Positions 18,631-27,789 are shown, numbered from the stretch's first letter. The stretch is 64,000 nucleotides of DNA from CAYSCW01 sp964429795 (GCA_964429795.1 CAYSCW010000016.1:1-64000); one strand, 5' to 3'. Notes: generated from the letters alone by a model not told the origin. A program made the numbers and translations.

Positions 18631-20211
18631 TTAGCGAAGAGACTTTCTTTTTTTACTCCACCTCTCTCGTAGCCGAATAGAATCAAAGCCAACACAATTA
18701 CCTTTTGAGAATGGGTTCTTGCCAACACATTCAAAACGAATTGTATGTCTACCTTTGGAAAGCTTTAAGCTTCCGAGGTAATGATCTCTTACCTCTAATT
18801 TCTCAGAATAAAAATCTATAAAATCTTCTTTTTCATCCCATAAGTAACCCCCAAGTTGCTGTATGTTCTGACCATCCAGAAAGATTCGATACATACCATA
18901 ATCATAAGAGTGAGTAAATCTAAAGACTAAGCCTCGATATTCCTCTTTTTCTATATTAAAATCCACCTCAAGAAAAGGCTTTTCAGTTGAAGGCTTAAAA
19001 AACAACTGGCCATCTCCGGTCCAATCATATCCTTTCTCCAGTTGTAAGATGCCTTCTGAGTGCCGCACATTCTCTACCATATCCCTTCCTTCTATGATAA
19101 TATCCAAATTTGGAAAAATGCGCTCTTTTAATGGGGGAAGCGCAGTAAAACGCTTTGGCTGCCCAACCTGATACCAGAAAGCCACTGTGGCTATATCATC
19201 CTCACGCTCTACATGACCTTCTACCTTACCAGATTCTGTTTCATCAGCAGTAATCCAGCCTTTATGCTCGATTTCAAAACGAAGAGATTTGGTAAAACGA
19301 ACAGGATCTGCAATATGCCAGCGATAAAGAGTATATCGGGCACCAAGATCCTCCATATTACCACTCATATAGGTACACCCAAAGTAGGAGTACGAACATT
19401 CTTCTAATCCCCACGCACAAAGAAAATAATCTTCCGTTCCTGTCCCCCTTATGGAAGGAGTTTTCTCGCCATCAATATAAAACTTCGCATCTCCCTCACC
19501 AAACCAGTTTGGACTGCGCGGACGAACAGACATTACAGTGCCAACATAATGCCCTTCTCCTTCAGCCTTAAGAATCAGATAGTCAGAAGTCAGCTTTTCA
19601 GGGAATTCCTGTCTATATTGGGCACAGAAATACGCTGTTCGGGGAGGAAGTTTATCGAGCTCTGTATAGTCAATTTGGTAATAGAAACTGCGAATCTTTT
19701 TTTTGCTTTCATTTGTTATTGTTATCCTTGCTCTTTTATGAAAAGGCATTGGCCAGAAGCAATTATAGGCATCTCCCCCCTCAACAAGAACAGGGACAGA
19801 ATTAACATCACGGCGCAAACCAAAGCCTGCGGCAAAAAAATCACCCAATGGAGCTTCAACAGCGGGATACTCTCCATCATCCCAGTACATGCGTAAGACA
19901 ATTTCTGCTGGATTTGCTGATCCCTCCTCTGATATCCAGTTAGGTCGAGCTTCATTAAAAGTCAGCCAGATATGATTGATTAAGCCTGGTCCTTCGATAT
20001 CCGCAAGAATTCTTGTCTCACCTGGCTCAACAGAACCAATCCTATCATTATTGCTGTCGGGATTCTCTGAAGCCGAGGAAACAGCACGAGATCTGCCCTG
20101 CTTTATTAGAATTAAATCCGATAAGCCGTCACCAATCTTCTCTTCAGCAAAGGAGGTTAAAACAAATAAATTCAGTAAAAACAGAATACTAAACACTTTT
20201 AAAAATTTCAT
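18631..20211 (-). CDS. Secreted DUF2961 / GH172-related glycoside hydrolase
   Basis: 526-residue exported protein (signal peptide ending near FVLTSFAEE). Residues about 45-380 match the DUF2961 family, some members of which are GH172 arabinofuranosidases or difructose-anhydride enzymes. Visible landmarks are ADIEGPGLINHIWLTF, EAPLGDFFAAGFG, NCFWPMPF, GEGDAKFYIDGE and the GTGTEDYF motif, whose Glu lies in the expected active-site loop. The C-terminal 130 residues look like a beta-sandwich carbohydrate-binding module. A promoter with an overlapping LacI-type operator lies directly upstream, tying it to the adjacent regulator. Substrate unknown. Confidence 0.85.
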   Translation of the reverse strand: MKFLKVFSILFLLNLFVLTSFAEEKIGDGLSDLILIKQGRSRAVSSASENPDSNNDRIGSVEPGETRILADIEGPGLINHIWLTFNEARPNWISEEGSANPAEIVLRMYWDDGEYPAVEAPLGDFFAAGFGLRRDVNSVPVLVEGGDAYNCFWPMPFHKRARITITNESKKKIRSFYYQIDYTELDKLPPRTAYFCAQYRQEFPEKLTSDYLILKAEGEGHYVGTVMSVRPRSPNWFGEGDAKFYIDGEKTPSIRGTGTEDYFLCAWGLEECSYSYFGCTYMSGNMEDLGARYTLYRWHIADPVRFTKSLRFEIEHKGWITADETESGKVEGHVEREDDIATVAFWYQVGQPKRFTALPPLKERIFPNLDIIIEGRDMVENVRHSEGILQLEKGYDWTGDGQLFFKPSTEKPFLEVDFNIEKEEYRGLVFRFTHSYDYGMYRIFLDGQNIQQLGGYLWDEKEDFIDFYSEKLEVRDHYLGSLKLSKGRHTIRFECVGKNPFSKGNCVGFDSIRLRERWSKKRKSLR

Positions 20212-20231
20212 ATTGAATACTCCCTATAAAA

Positions 20232-20260
20232 GAACAAACGATTGGCGAAATCATTTGTGC
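20232..20260 (-). promoter_or_regulatory. LacI-type operator before the DUF2961 gene
   Basis: On the minus strand CAAATGATT and AATCGTTTG flank a 5-base centre (TCGCC), an inverted repeat with one mismatch in nine pairs. It begins 7 bases after the -10 box at 20268-20273, so it covers the expected transcription start. The AATCGTTTG arm equals the core of the lacI operators at 18242 and 18289. Confidence 0.7.
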
Positions 20261-20267
20261 TTCAATA

Positions 20268-20296
20268 ATTATTAAAAAGTTTAAATTTGTTGTCAA
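20268..20296 (-). promoter_or_regulatory. Sigma-70 promoter of the DUF2961 gene
   Basis: Minus strand TTGACA (20291-20296), 17-base spacer, AATAAT (20268-20273). This is close to consensus, with the operator immediately downstream. The identical arrangement recurs at 43463-43491. Confidence 0.75.
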
Positions 20297-20458
20297 GTCC
20301 CTTTTCAATATTTTTTTAAATCCTTAACCTTCTGCAACCATTTAGCTTCGATAAAGGAAGTTAATGAATCCTTTTCCGGATGGCTTAATGATTTCAATTT
20401 TTCCTATGAACACAAAGAGATATTCTAGTAATTTCCGGCTGAACTGTGTATTTCCTTC

Positions 20459-20658
20459 CTGCATCAGCTGACGTCTGACGAATTAGATTTTATATTAGTC
20501 CATGAAAAGCCACAAGAGGTGAGGAAGGCGGCTACAATTACATACTACGGTCATTATTACAGAATATCTGGAGAATATATAGATTAAAGAGCAGGAAGAA
20601 GCTTGAAGAATTTTCCCAGATAATCGAATGTGGAGAAGAGGTTATAGCATGTCATTAA
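20459..20658 (+). pseudogene. Transposase C-terminal remnant
   Basis: Frame 20459-20587 translates to ..ELDFILVHEKPQEVRKAATITYYGHYYRISGEYID then a stop. A neighbouring frame continues RKKLEEFSQIIECGEEVIA. This resembles the C-terminal beta-domain of DDE integrase/transposases (RKV..DGTI.Y.G..YR.....YIG). Two frames and no catalytic core mean it is dead. It lies in the divergent region between the DUF2961 and XRE genes. Confidence 0.5.
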
Positions 20659-20794
20659 GCAGGTAAAAAAATATAAGAATATAGCAAAAGATCAATTATG
20701 AATTAAAGCATACTTTGATTAAAAGGGGAGCAATTCAAATGTGGAAAAAAAGATCATTTCAAATTTGGCATAACAGCCGAGGATGCTGTTGACA
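20655..20794. repeat. Duplicated intergenic segment, copy A
   Basis: About 140 bases resemble 43697-43843 with scattered substitutions and small gaps; the best block is AAAGCATACTTTGATTAAAA followed by GGGGA. In both copies the segment ends at a TTGACA that could serve the plus-strand gene (XRE regulator here, glycosidase at the other site). Confidence 0.8.
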
Positions 20795-20841
20795 ATTGGT
20801 ACTGCCTATGTTATCAAAATATGTTATCGATAGCGATAACA
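20789..20841 (+). promoter_or_regulatory. Promoter and palindromic operator of the XRE operon
   Basis: TTGACA (20789-20794) is followed after 17 bases by TATCAA (20812-20817). Immediately downstream, 20822-20841 reads TGTTATCGATAGCGATAACA, two perfect 8-base inverted arms around ATAG, placed over the likely transcription start. The palindrome differs from the LacI element nearby and looks like a site for a separate repressor or for the XRE protein itself. Confidence 0.6.
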
Positions 20842-20888
20842 ATCTGTTAAATAAAACGATTACAGATAGATTTTATGGAGTTTACACA

Positions 20889-21443
20889 GTGGACCTGAAG
20901 GAATTAGGTAAGATGGTTCGCCAGCTTCGATTAGAAGCTGGCATAGGCCTGCGAGAATTAGGCAGGATGGCAGATATATCACCAGCGTCACTTACGGCAA
21001 TTGAGCATGGAAACCGCAGTCCCACACTGGCAACATTGCACAAGATATTGAAGACCCTGGGGACAGATTTTTCAGAATTCTTCGCCAACTCATCAAGTAA
21101 ACCGAGAACGCCGGTTTTTGAGCCGAAGGGGATGGTAAGTATCTCCGACCAGCATCGTATATATAAATTTCTACTGCCTAAGCGTCGTGATGTGCGGTTT
21201 GAGATGGTTGACGAAACCATCTCCCCTACTGAAGTGCGGAGTGAATGGGAGGTGCATGACTGCGATGTTGGAGGCGTGATTTTATCGGGCGGGCCAGCCC
21301 GGCTGGAAGTGGAGGGCCAGGGGCAGTGGATTCTTTACAAGGGATATTCGTTTTATATCAAATCCGGTCTGAAGCATCGCCTTGTTAATTTGGGCAAGCG
21401 AGCCATTAAACAGATAACCGTTTTTGATCCGGCGAGGTACTGA
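20889..21443 (+). CDS. XRE-family regulator with C-terminal cupin
   Basis: Small-molecule-sensing regulator: an HTH_3 domain (LGKMVRQLRLEAGIGLRELG.., ISPASLTAIEHGNRSPTLATLHKILKTLG, residues 5-62) followed by a cupin (ARLEVEGQGQWILYKG..YIKSGLKHRLVNLG). I start at the GTG at 20889: GGAG lies 8 bases upstream and the helix-turn-helix begins directly after it. An in-frame ATG at 20796 would add 31 residues that run through the operator palindrome and is less likely. It probably controls the catabolic operon that begins 12 bases after its stop. Confidence 0.82.
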   Translation: MDLKELGKMVRQLRLEAGIGLRELGRMADISPASLTAIEHGNRSPTLATLHKILKTLGTDFSEFFANSSSKPRTPVFEPKGMVSISDQHRIYKFLLPKRRDVRFEMVDETISPTEVRSEWEVHDCDVGGVILSGGPARLEVEGQGQWILYKGYSFYIKSGLKHRLVNLGKRAIKQITVFDPARY

Positions 21444-21455
21444 TTAGAAAGGAGG

Positions 21456-22805
21456 ATGATGGTGAAAAGTGTTAAGGCTGTTCAAGGAGAGAAACTGGCG
21501 ATTGAGGGAGGCAAAAAAGCGGTTGAAAAACTAGGGCCACTGCCGACTAAAATCGGCAAAGATGAGCTTCTTGAGATAATTGATATGTGGGAGTTCAACC
21601 CACAAACACAAGCCAAGATAAAAGAGCTGATTCAGAAAGAGCCTGACGTTAAAGGGCCACATTTGTTCAGGTATTACAACCCCAAGCCAAGCAAAGTTGC
21701 AGCAGCTGAGGCGGCAATGAGTGAACTCATAGGTACGAAGTATTGCCTTGCTGTGAATTCATGTACATCTGCACTTGTGGCGAGTTACAAGGCACTTGGT
21801 ATAGGTTGTGGTGATCAGGTAATTGTACCTGCATACACATTTTTTGCGACATCTGCAACAGTAGTATCTTCCAATGCAATCCCTGTCATTGTTGATATTG
21901 ACGACAGTTTGTGTATCGACCCATCAGCGATTGAAAAGGCAATCACCAAGAGGACCAAGGCAATAGCTCCGGTTCATATGCGTGGAGCACCTGCCCAGAT
22001 GGATGCAATTATGGAGATTGCTAACAAGAAGGGTATTCCAGTTGTTGAGGATGTTGCTCAGGCGGCTAGTGGGTCATTTGGTGATAAAAGGCTTGGTAGT
22101 ATTGGGACGATGGGGTGCTTTAGTTTCGATTACTACAAGATTATCGTCAGCGGAGAAGGCGGATTTATTACCACAGATGATGAATGGCTTTATATCAGAG
22201 CACAGAGCTGGCATGATTGTGCTGCCTGTTGGCGTCCGGACCGGTTTGCAAAAGAAAGAAGGGATGGAGAGCTATTCTGTGGCGAGAACTATCGCATGAG
22301 TGAACTGGAAGGAGCGGTTTCCATTGCCCAGATACGGAAAGCAGATAAAATGATTGCAGGTTACCGTAGAGCCAAAAACCGGATAAAAGATGCCATTGAA
22401 AAATTCCCAGGTCTTAGTTTCCGCAGACTGGCAGACAAGAAAGGTGATACAGGAATTTGCCTTGTGATGTTTTTACCCGATGCGGCCAAAACCAAGCGCG
22501 CGCTTGAGTACATAAAGGCAGAAGGAATACCAGCTGGCGGTATTTTTGATTCGAAAGTAAGAGATTGGCACATCTATTCTTACTGGGAGCATATTTTGGA
22601 TCTAAAGACGGTTTCACATGATGGTATGCCCTGGAGTGGAGTGGTAAAGCAGGAGCTTCCAAAATATTCGAGGGATATGTGTCCGCGGACGCTTGACATA
22701 CTAAGCCGATCTATTTTGGTGGATATTGACTATAATTACTCAGACGAGGATTGTGATGCGATAACAAATGGTATCAACAAGGTATTGCGTGTGATACTTA
22801 AATAA
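21456..22805 (+). CDS. DegT/DnrJ/EryC1/StrS family PLP enzyme
   Basis: 449-residue sugar aminotransferase-type protein. Landmarks: NSCTSALVASYKALGIG, VIVPAYTFFATSATV, DVAQAASGSFGDKRLGSIGTMGCFSFDYYKIIVSGEGGF, in which the lysine after SFDYY is the PLP Schiff-base position, and ENYRMSELEGAV. In this family the enzyme transaminates keto-sugars or keto-cyclitols. Here, inside a catabolic operon, it may run in the deamination direction; that is inference. ATG, ATG and GTG follow AGGAGG in quick succession (21456, 21459, 21462), and by spacing the last two are the likelier starts. Confidence 0.88.
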   Translation: MMVKSVKAVQGEKLAIEGGKKAVEKLGPLPTKIGKDELLEIIDMWEFNPQTQAKIKELIQKEPDVKGPHLFRYYNPKPSKVAAAEAAMSELIGTKYCLAVNSCTSALVASYKALGIGCGDQVIVPAYTFFATSATVVSSNAIPVIVDIDDSLCIDPSAIEKAITKRTKAIAPVHMRGAPAQMDAIMEIANKKGIPVVEDVAQAASGSFGDKRLGSIGTMGCFSFDYYKIIVSGEGGFITTDDEWLYIRAQSWHDCAACWRPDRFAKERRDGELFCGENYRMSELEGAVSIAQIRKADKMIAGYRRAKNRIKDAIEKFPGLSFRRLADKKGDTGICLVMFLPDAAKTKRALEYIKAEGIPAGGIFDSKVRDWHIYSYWEHILDLKTVSHDGMPWSGVVKQELPKYSRDMCPRTLDILSRSILVDIDYNYSDEDCDAITNGINKVLRVILK

Positions 22806-22830
22806 ATTTGTGTGAAAAGGAGCAGTACAA

Positions 22831-23613
22831 ATGGAACTTGGTCTGTGTATAGAGATGGTATTTGCTAAACTGCCTTTTGAGGAGCGGCTTAAAAAAGCAG
22901 TGGAAACAGGATTCAAAAATGTCGAGATGTGGTTTGTAGATATGAGTTTCAAAGGTAGCCCAGAGGAACTGGCCGGATTAGCCAAACAGAACAAGGTCAG
23001 GATCACAAATACAGTTATTGGTGCCCCTGATGGTTCAATTGGCGGGGGACTAACCAATCCTGCAAACCGCAAGCAATGGCTTGACAGAGCGGAGATGACA
23101 ATCAAATTTACAAAAAAGGCTGCAATACCTGCGACGATTGTCTGTACAGGCAATGAGGTAGCTGGGATGAGCGACTCAGAGATGATGCGGTCAGTCATCG
23201 ATGGTTTAAAAGAGACAGTAAGGATAGCTGAGAGGGCCGGTATTACTTTATATCTGGAACCGCTTAATAGCAAATACGATCATCTGGGCTATTGGTTAAC
23301 AGGCAGTGACAAAAGCGCTGAGATGTGTCGAAAGATAAGTTCTGAACGAATGAAGATGCTGTTTGACTGTTACCATATGCAAATAATGGAAGGTGATCTT
23401 GTAAAACATATTGCAAGAAATATTGATGTAATCGGACATTTCCATTCTGCTGGGGTACCGGGTAGGAACGAGCTATTCAAGGGAGAGATAGATTATCCAT
23501 TTGTACTATCCTGTATCAAAAAGATGGGCTATAAAGGGATATTTGGACTTGAGTACACACCATCTATGAAGGATGAGACATCGTTGAAAAAGACAATTGA
23601 GTATCTTAAATAG
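22831..23613 (+). CDS. Hydroxypyruvate-isomerase-like TIM-barrel sugar isomerase/epimerase
   Basis: A 260-residue AP-endonuclease-2-fold protein like Hyi/OtnI. Segments include LCIEMVFAKLPFEERLKKAVETGFKNVEMW at the start, LYLEPLN (metal Glu), LFDCYHMQIMEGD (Asp/His), HFHSAGVPGRNE and GLEYTPS (second Glu). The length is right for a hydroxypyruvate isomerase. AAAAGGAG precedes the ATG. It probably isomerises or epimerises a small keto-sugar in the operon's pathway. Confidence 0.82.
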   Translation: MELGLCIEMVFAKLPFEERLKKAVETGFKNVEMWFVDMSFKGSPEELAGLAKQNKVRITNTVIGAPDGSIGGGLTNPANRKQWLDRAEMTIKFTKKAAIPATIVCTGNEVAGMSDSEMMRSVIDGLKETVRIAERAGITLYLEPLNSKYDHLGYWLTGSDKSAEMCRKISSERMKMLFDCYHMQIMEGDLVKHIARNIDVIGHFHSAGVPGRNELFKGEIDYPFVLSCIKKMGYKGIFGLEYTPSMKDETSLKKTIEYLK

Positions 23614-23661
23614 TCCGTTGGAAAGGGAGAAGTTAAAAATTTTAGTTTGGAGGATGTAGGA

Positions 23662-24717
23662 ATGGCGGATGTATATCGTTTTTCTTTTGGGCCATGGAAT
23701 ATCCATCCTGGAGCTGACTCATTTGGACCTTCAGTTAGACAAAGTATCGAGTTCGCAAAGAAACTGAAGATCTATCGGGATCTCGGTTTTGAAGGCGTGC
23801 AGTTTCATGATGATGATGTGGTACCTGATATGAATGAGCTTTCATCAGAGCAAATAACTAAGAAAGCCAAAGCTGTAAGTGATATTCTGAACGACGAAGG
23901 GCTTAAGGCAGAGTTTGTCGCGCCGCGGCTCTGGGAGGATGTGCGAACAATAGATGGTGCATATACCTCCAACGATGCCGCCTGTCGTAGATATGCAATG
24001 GAACGGAGCAGGCGGGCAATTGATATTGCCAATGTGCTCGGGACGAGGCTGATAGTTTTGTGGCTTGCTCGTGAAGGGACTTATATCAGCGAAGCCAAGG
24101 ACAGCAAGATCGCTGTTGAGCAAATAGTAAAGGCCATCAACGATATGCTTTCATATGACTCTGAGATTAAGATAGCAATTGAGCCGAAGCCGAATGAGCC
24201 AATGGATCATGCATATATATCTACGACAGGCCATGCGATCGCAATTGGGTATCTTTGCAGCGATCCGAGCAGAGTGGGAGTAAATATCGAAACGGCTCAT
24301 GTGATTTTGTTGGGGCTGGATCCATCGGATGAGATGGGTTTTGCCCTTGCATATGACAAACTCTATACGGTTCATCTTAACGATCAGAACGGGCTGAAAT
24401 TTGACGAGGACAAGTGCTTCGGTGCTGTGGATCTTAGAAGGGCGTTTAATCAGGTGCATATACTTGACAAATACAATTATGGACAGAATGGCGAATTTGT
24501 AGGGCTTGACGTGAAGGCAATGCGAACACAGAAAGACCGAGTGGCTACTAAACACCTTTCCAACAGCAGAGAGATTTTTCTAACTCTTGTAGAGCTTGTT
24601 AGAAGTCTGGACAAGAAAAAGACTGATCAATTAATAAAGCAGCGTGATTATGAGGAATTGGAAATGCTGATAATCAGGCATCTGATGGGCAGGAGCGGAT
24701 CGAAGGGTCGGAGGTAA
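23662..24717 (+). CDS. Xylose-isomerase-like TIM-barrel protein
   Basis: About 351 residues with XylA-like motifs: FHDDDVVPD near the N-terminus, AIEPKPNEPMDH (the EPKPxEP metal-binding strand), GVNIETAHVILLGLDP and VHLNDQNGLKFDEDKCFG (compare DLNGQRG.KFDQD in xylose isomerase). It is shorter than classic XylA. I start at ATG 23662, with GGAGG 9 bases upstream; a TTG at 23647 is the alternative. It is translationally close to its neighbours (2 bases to the dehydrogenase gene). The sugar is unknown. Confidence 0.8.
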   Translation: MADVYRFSFGPWNIHPGADSFGPSVRQSIEFAKKLKIYRDLGFEGVQFHDDDVVPDMNELSSEQITKKAKAVSDILNDEGLKAEFVAPRLWEDVRTIDGAYTSNDAACRRYAMERSRRAIDIANVLGTRLIVLWLAREGTYISEAKDSKIAVEQIVKAINDMLSYDSEIKIAIEPKPNEPMDHAYISTTGHAIAIGYLCSDPSRVGVNIETAHVILLGLDPSDEMGFALAYDKLYTVHLNDQNGLKFDEDKCFGAVDLRRAFNQVHILDKYNYGQNGEFVGLDVKAMRTQKDRVATKHLSNSREIFLTLVELVRSLDKKKTDQLIKQRDYEELEMLIIRHLMGRSGSKGRR

Positions 24718-24719
24718 GG

Positions 24720-25868
24720 ATGAAAAACTTAAAAGCAGGAGTGATAGGAGTTGGGTACATCGGGCCAGCTCATGTTGAGGCACTGCGACGTATAGGCGGT
24801 GTGGAAGTTATAGCAGTATGTGATGTCAATGCTGTCCGGGCAAATGAATACGCGAAGCAGCAGGGGATATCCAAAGTGTACCTGAATTATAAAAAGATGT
24901 TACAGAACGATCAGATAGATGTTATCCACAACTGCACTCCCAACCATATGCATTTTGAGGTCAACAAGCAGATACTCCGGGCAGGCAAGCACGTGATAAG
25001 TGAAAAACCTCTCGCGATCTCCAGCAAAGAATCAGCTGAGCTTGCGAGAATGGCCCAACGCAGCGGTGTTGTAAATGCTGTTAATTTTAATTACCGCTAT
25101 TATCCGCTGATTCAGCAAGCTGCGGCTATGGTAAGACAAAAAGCCCTTGGAAAGGTTTTTGCGGTGCAGGGCTGCTATATGCAGGATTGGCTTCTTTATG
25201 ATACAGACTGGAACTGGCGACTTGAACCTCGATATGCAGGAGCCGGCAGGGCGATAGCAGATATAGGTTCGCACTGGTTTGACCTTGCTTGTTTTTTGTT
25301 AGGCAAGAAGATAACACGCGTTTTTGCAGATTTAGTTGCTCTGCATAAATATCGTAAGAAACCCAAAAAGCAGGTTGAAACTTTTGCAGGTAAGACGCTG
25401 AAACCATCGGACTATGAAAAGATTAAGATTAATACCGAATGTTATGGCCAGGTTTTGATGGAATTTGAAGATGGCATAAAGGGTATGGTTTGTGTGTCGC
25501 AGGTTTCTGCAGGGCGGAAAAATCATATTGTGTTTGAATTAAACGGGACAGAACAGAGTCTTTGGTGGGACCACGAGAGGCCGAATGAATTGATGATAGG
25601 TCGGCGTAACCAGCCTAATCAGCTGATGCTTAAAGACCCTGTACTGCTGGATAAATCCGTAAAGGAATATGCACACTATCCTGCGGGACATAATGAAGGG
25701 TATCCGAGCTGTGTAAAGAATTTCTGCCGTAATGTGTATCGCTATATACGAGACCATTGCGGCAAGATAGATTTTGCAATTTTTGAGGATGGCCATAACG
25801 CTGTAGCAGTTGTCGAGGCTGTGCTTGCGAGTCACAAAAGCAAGAGGTGGATTGAAGTTAGATATTAG
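24720..25868 (+). CDS. Gfo/Idh/MocA family NAD(P)-dependent oxidoreductase
   Basis: 382-residue dehydrogenase: an N-terminal Rossmann fold with GVIGVGYIGPAHVEAL, NCTPNHMHFE, the EKP catalytic lysine motif (HVISEKPLAIS), NFNYRYYPLI, and a GSHWFDLACFLLG segment with the expected catalytic His. The family includes inositol 2-dehydrogenase and related cyclitol/sugar dehydrogenases. Next to DegT and TIM-barrel isomerases it fits oxidation of a ring hydroxyl to a keto group. Confidence 0.9.
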   Translation: MKNLKAGVIGVGYIGPAHVEALRRIGGVEVIAVCDVNAVRANEYAKQQGISKVYLNYKKMLQNDQIDVIHNCTPNHMHFEVNKQILRAGKHVISEKPLAISSKESAELARMAQRSGVVNAVNFNYRYYPLIQQAAAMVRQKALGKVFAVQGCYMQDWLLYDTDWNWRLEPRYAGAGRAIADIGSHWFDLACFLLGKKITRVFADLVALHKYRKKPKKQVETFAGKTLKPSDYEKIKINTECYGQVLMEFEDGIKGMVCVSQVSAGRKNHIVFELNGTEQSLWWDHERPNELMIGRRNQPNQLMLKDPVLLDKSVKEYAHYPAGHNEGYPSCVKNFCRNVYRYIRDHCGKIDFAIFEDGHNAVAVVEAVLASHKSKRWIEVRY

Positions 25869-25978
25869 ACTTCTGACGAGGGTCTGAAAGTAATCGGTGT
25901 ACTTGGACATGTCCCAGGTGAGTGATTGCTTAAAGATTACAAGGCAATACAAATAATTTGTAAGGAGCCCCAGAGAGT

Positions 25979-27700
25979 ATGAATGGATTATTCGGCACGT
26001 ATGATGCGATTTTCTTTGTGGCTTATATGGTTGTAGTTCTTTGGGTTGGATTTGCTGTAGCTCGAAGGGAAAAGAGGACAGTAAATGACTACTTCCGTGC
26101 AGGTAACACCCTTCCCTGGTATGCGGTTGGCGCATCGATTGTAGCTGCAGGGATAAGTTCGGAGCAATTTGTAGGCGAGGTTGGATACGCTTATAAGCTT
26201 GGGATGCCGGTTTTTAACTGGGAATGGTTGATATTTCCAGCAATATCGGTTTTGCTCCTGATTTTTGTGCCGATTTATGTGCGAAACCGAATGACCACGA
26301 TGCCTGAATATCTGGGAAAGCGATATGGACCGCACGCAAGGACGATATATGCACTTCTTATAATAACAAGTTATATTTTCGCCAATTTTGCCCTTGTTTT
26401 TTACACAGGTGGGTTTGCGATGGAGAAGATGTGGGGAATAAACAGAGTGTTTTCAGTTTGGATACTGGCGATACTTACAGGTGCGTATACGATATATGGT
26501 GGTATGCTGTCTGTGGCATGGACAGATTTTCTCCAGTGTTTATTGTTGCTTGGGGGTGGTTTATATGTGTTTTTTACCGGAATGCATCATATTGGCTGGG
26601 ATTTGTCTGCGATTTTAGGAGCTGGTCAGCGTGCTCATCTTTTTGCACCACAAGGTCATGAGGTCCCGTGGACATCGCTGGTTATATTGGCGTTATCAAC
26701 CAACGTCTGGTATTATGCAACGGACCAGTTTATCAATCAGAGAATCCTTGGCGCGAAGAATGAATGGCACGCAAAGATAGGGGGCCTTTTTGCAGCTGGT
26801 CTTCAGTTATTTATGCCGCTTGCAACTTGTGCTCCGGGACTGATTTACTATGTTATGAATCCGAATTTGGCGGACTACAATGCGGCTTATCCAAATGTAG
26901 TGGCGGCTTTAGTGCCTGTGGGATTACGAGGATTGGTGGTGGCAGCGGTTTTAGGTGCTATTATGTCGACGGTATCTGGATTGGTTAACTCGACGTCGAC
27001 GATGGTAACACTGGATATATTCCGTCGGTGGAAAGGAAAAGATTGGCCGGAAAGCAAGCTGGTTCGTTTTGGCCAGTGGGCAGGAGCTGGTGCTTTGGTA
27101 GTTGGAGCATTGTTTGCGCCAGTTGTTATGAAGTGGGACAGTATATTCCGCTATTGTCAGGATATATGGGGACCAATGGCAGCACCGGCAACAGTGGTGT
27201 TTCTGGGGGGAGCATTTTGGAAACCGGCACGGGAGCGTGCAGCGGTCGCATGCCTTATTTTATCAATAATTAGTGTACCGTTTACATTTTTAAAGCTATT
27301 CTTGAGTGATAGCGGTATTGTTATGTTGCCGCCTAATCTGGATAATGCTCTGGTATTTTCCTGTGGAATATTTATGGTTTCAGTGGTGATGCTGGTGACA
27401 TTTTCTCTGATGAAATCAGTATTGAGGGCACTAGTGGTAAGCGTGGTGATAGGATTGTTTATATTCTGGCTGGTCAATCTGAATCCTGCAATAGTTGCGA
27501 TACTTATTCTTGTTAGTTTCATCAGTGCAATAGGTTATTTCGGATTAAGGGCAAGAAGCGGCACAGTTAAAGCTGGAATGTGGGATCAATCCATGCTTAG
27601 ACTGCCGAAGGGTGAGACTGAGAAGTGGTATACCAGCATTTGGTTATGGTGGCTTGTGCTTGCGGTAATTTTTATCGCGATATATATAAAATTTGCCTAA
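25979..27700 (+). CDS. Sodium:solute symporter (SSS/SLC5 family)
   Basis: 573-residue inner-membrane transporter with 13-14 hydrophobic helices. The family core shows in NDYFRAGNTLPWYAVGASIVAAGISSEQFVGEVGYAY, PEYLGKRYG, AYTIYGGMLSVAWTDFLQ, TDQFINQRILGAKN and VLGAIMSTVSGLVNSTSTMVTLDIFRRW. It resembles the Na+/glucose or Na+/myo-inositol subgroup more than proline symporters. As the only transporter in the operon it probably brings in the substrate. TAAGGAG lies 12 bases before the ATG. Confidence 0.92.
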   Translation: MNGLFGTYDAIFFVAYMVVVLWVGFAVARREKRTVNDYFRAGNTLPWYAVGASIVAAGISSEQFVGEVGYAYKLGMPVFNWEWLIFPAISVLLLIFVPIYVRNRMTTMPEYLGKRYGPHARTIYALLIITSYIFANFALVFYTGGFAMEKMWGINRVFSVWILAILTGAYTIYGGMLSVAWTDFLQCLLLLGGGLYVFFTGMHHIGWDLSAILGAGQRAHLFAPQGHEVPWTSLVILALSTNVWYYATDQFINQRILGAKNEWHAKIGGLFAAGLQLFMPLATCAPGLIYYVMNPNLADYNAAYPNVVAALVPVGLRGLVVAAVLGAIMSTVSGLVNSTSTMVTLDIFRRWKGKDWPESKLVRFGQWAGAGALVVGALFAPVVMKWDSIFRYCQDIWGPMAAPATVVFLGGAFWKPARERAAVACLILSIISVPFTFLKLFLSDSGIVMLPPNLDNALVFSCGIFMVSVVMLVTFSLMKSVLRALVVSVVIGLFIFWLVNLNPAIVAILILVSFISAIGYFGLRARSGTVKAGMWDQSMLRLPKGETEKWYTSIWLWWLVLAVIFIAIYIKFA

Positions 27701-27789
27701 AATGAGATGGACGTTATAGAGACTTTCTGTCCTGGAGAAGAAGAACGTGGATAAAAAGATTGTGCCGTATTAGAGAAGGAGATATACAC

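Larger units (their letters stand above)
20230..20298. repeat. 69-bp intergenic repeat, copy A
   Basis: The segment is identical at 68 of 69 positions to 43425-43493. Both copies hold the same minus-strand promoter and operator, one before the DUF2961 gene and one before the TonB receptor gene. Confidence 0.95.

Noticed and set aside
20740..20793. 17-codon leader-peptide-like frame (MWKKRSFQIWHNSRGCC) after AGGGGAG
   Set aside because: In the duplicate region at 43 kb the same ATG is followed at once by TGA, so the frame is not conserved.
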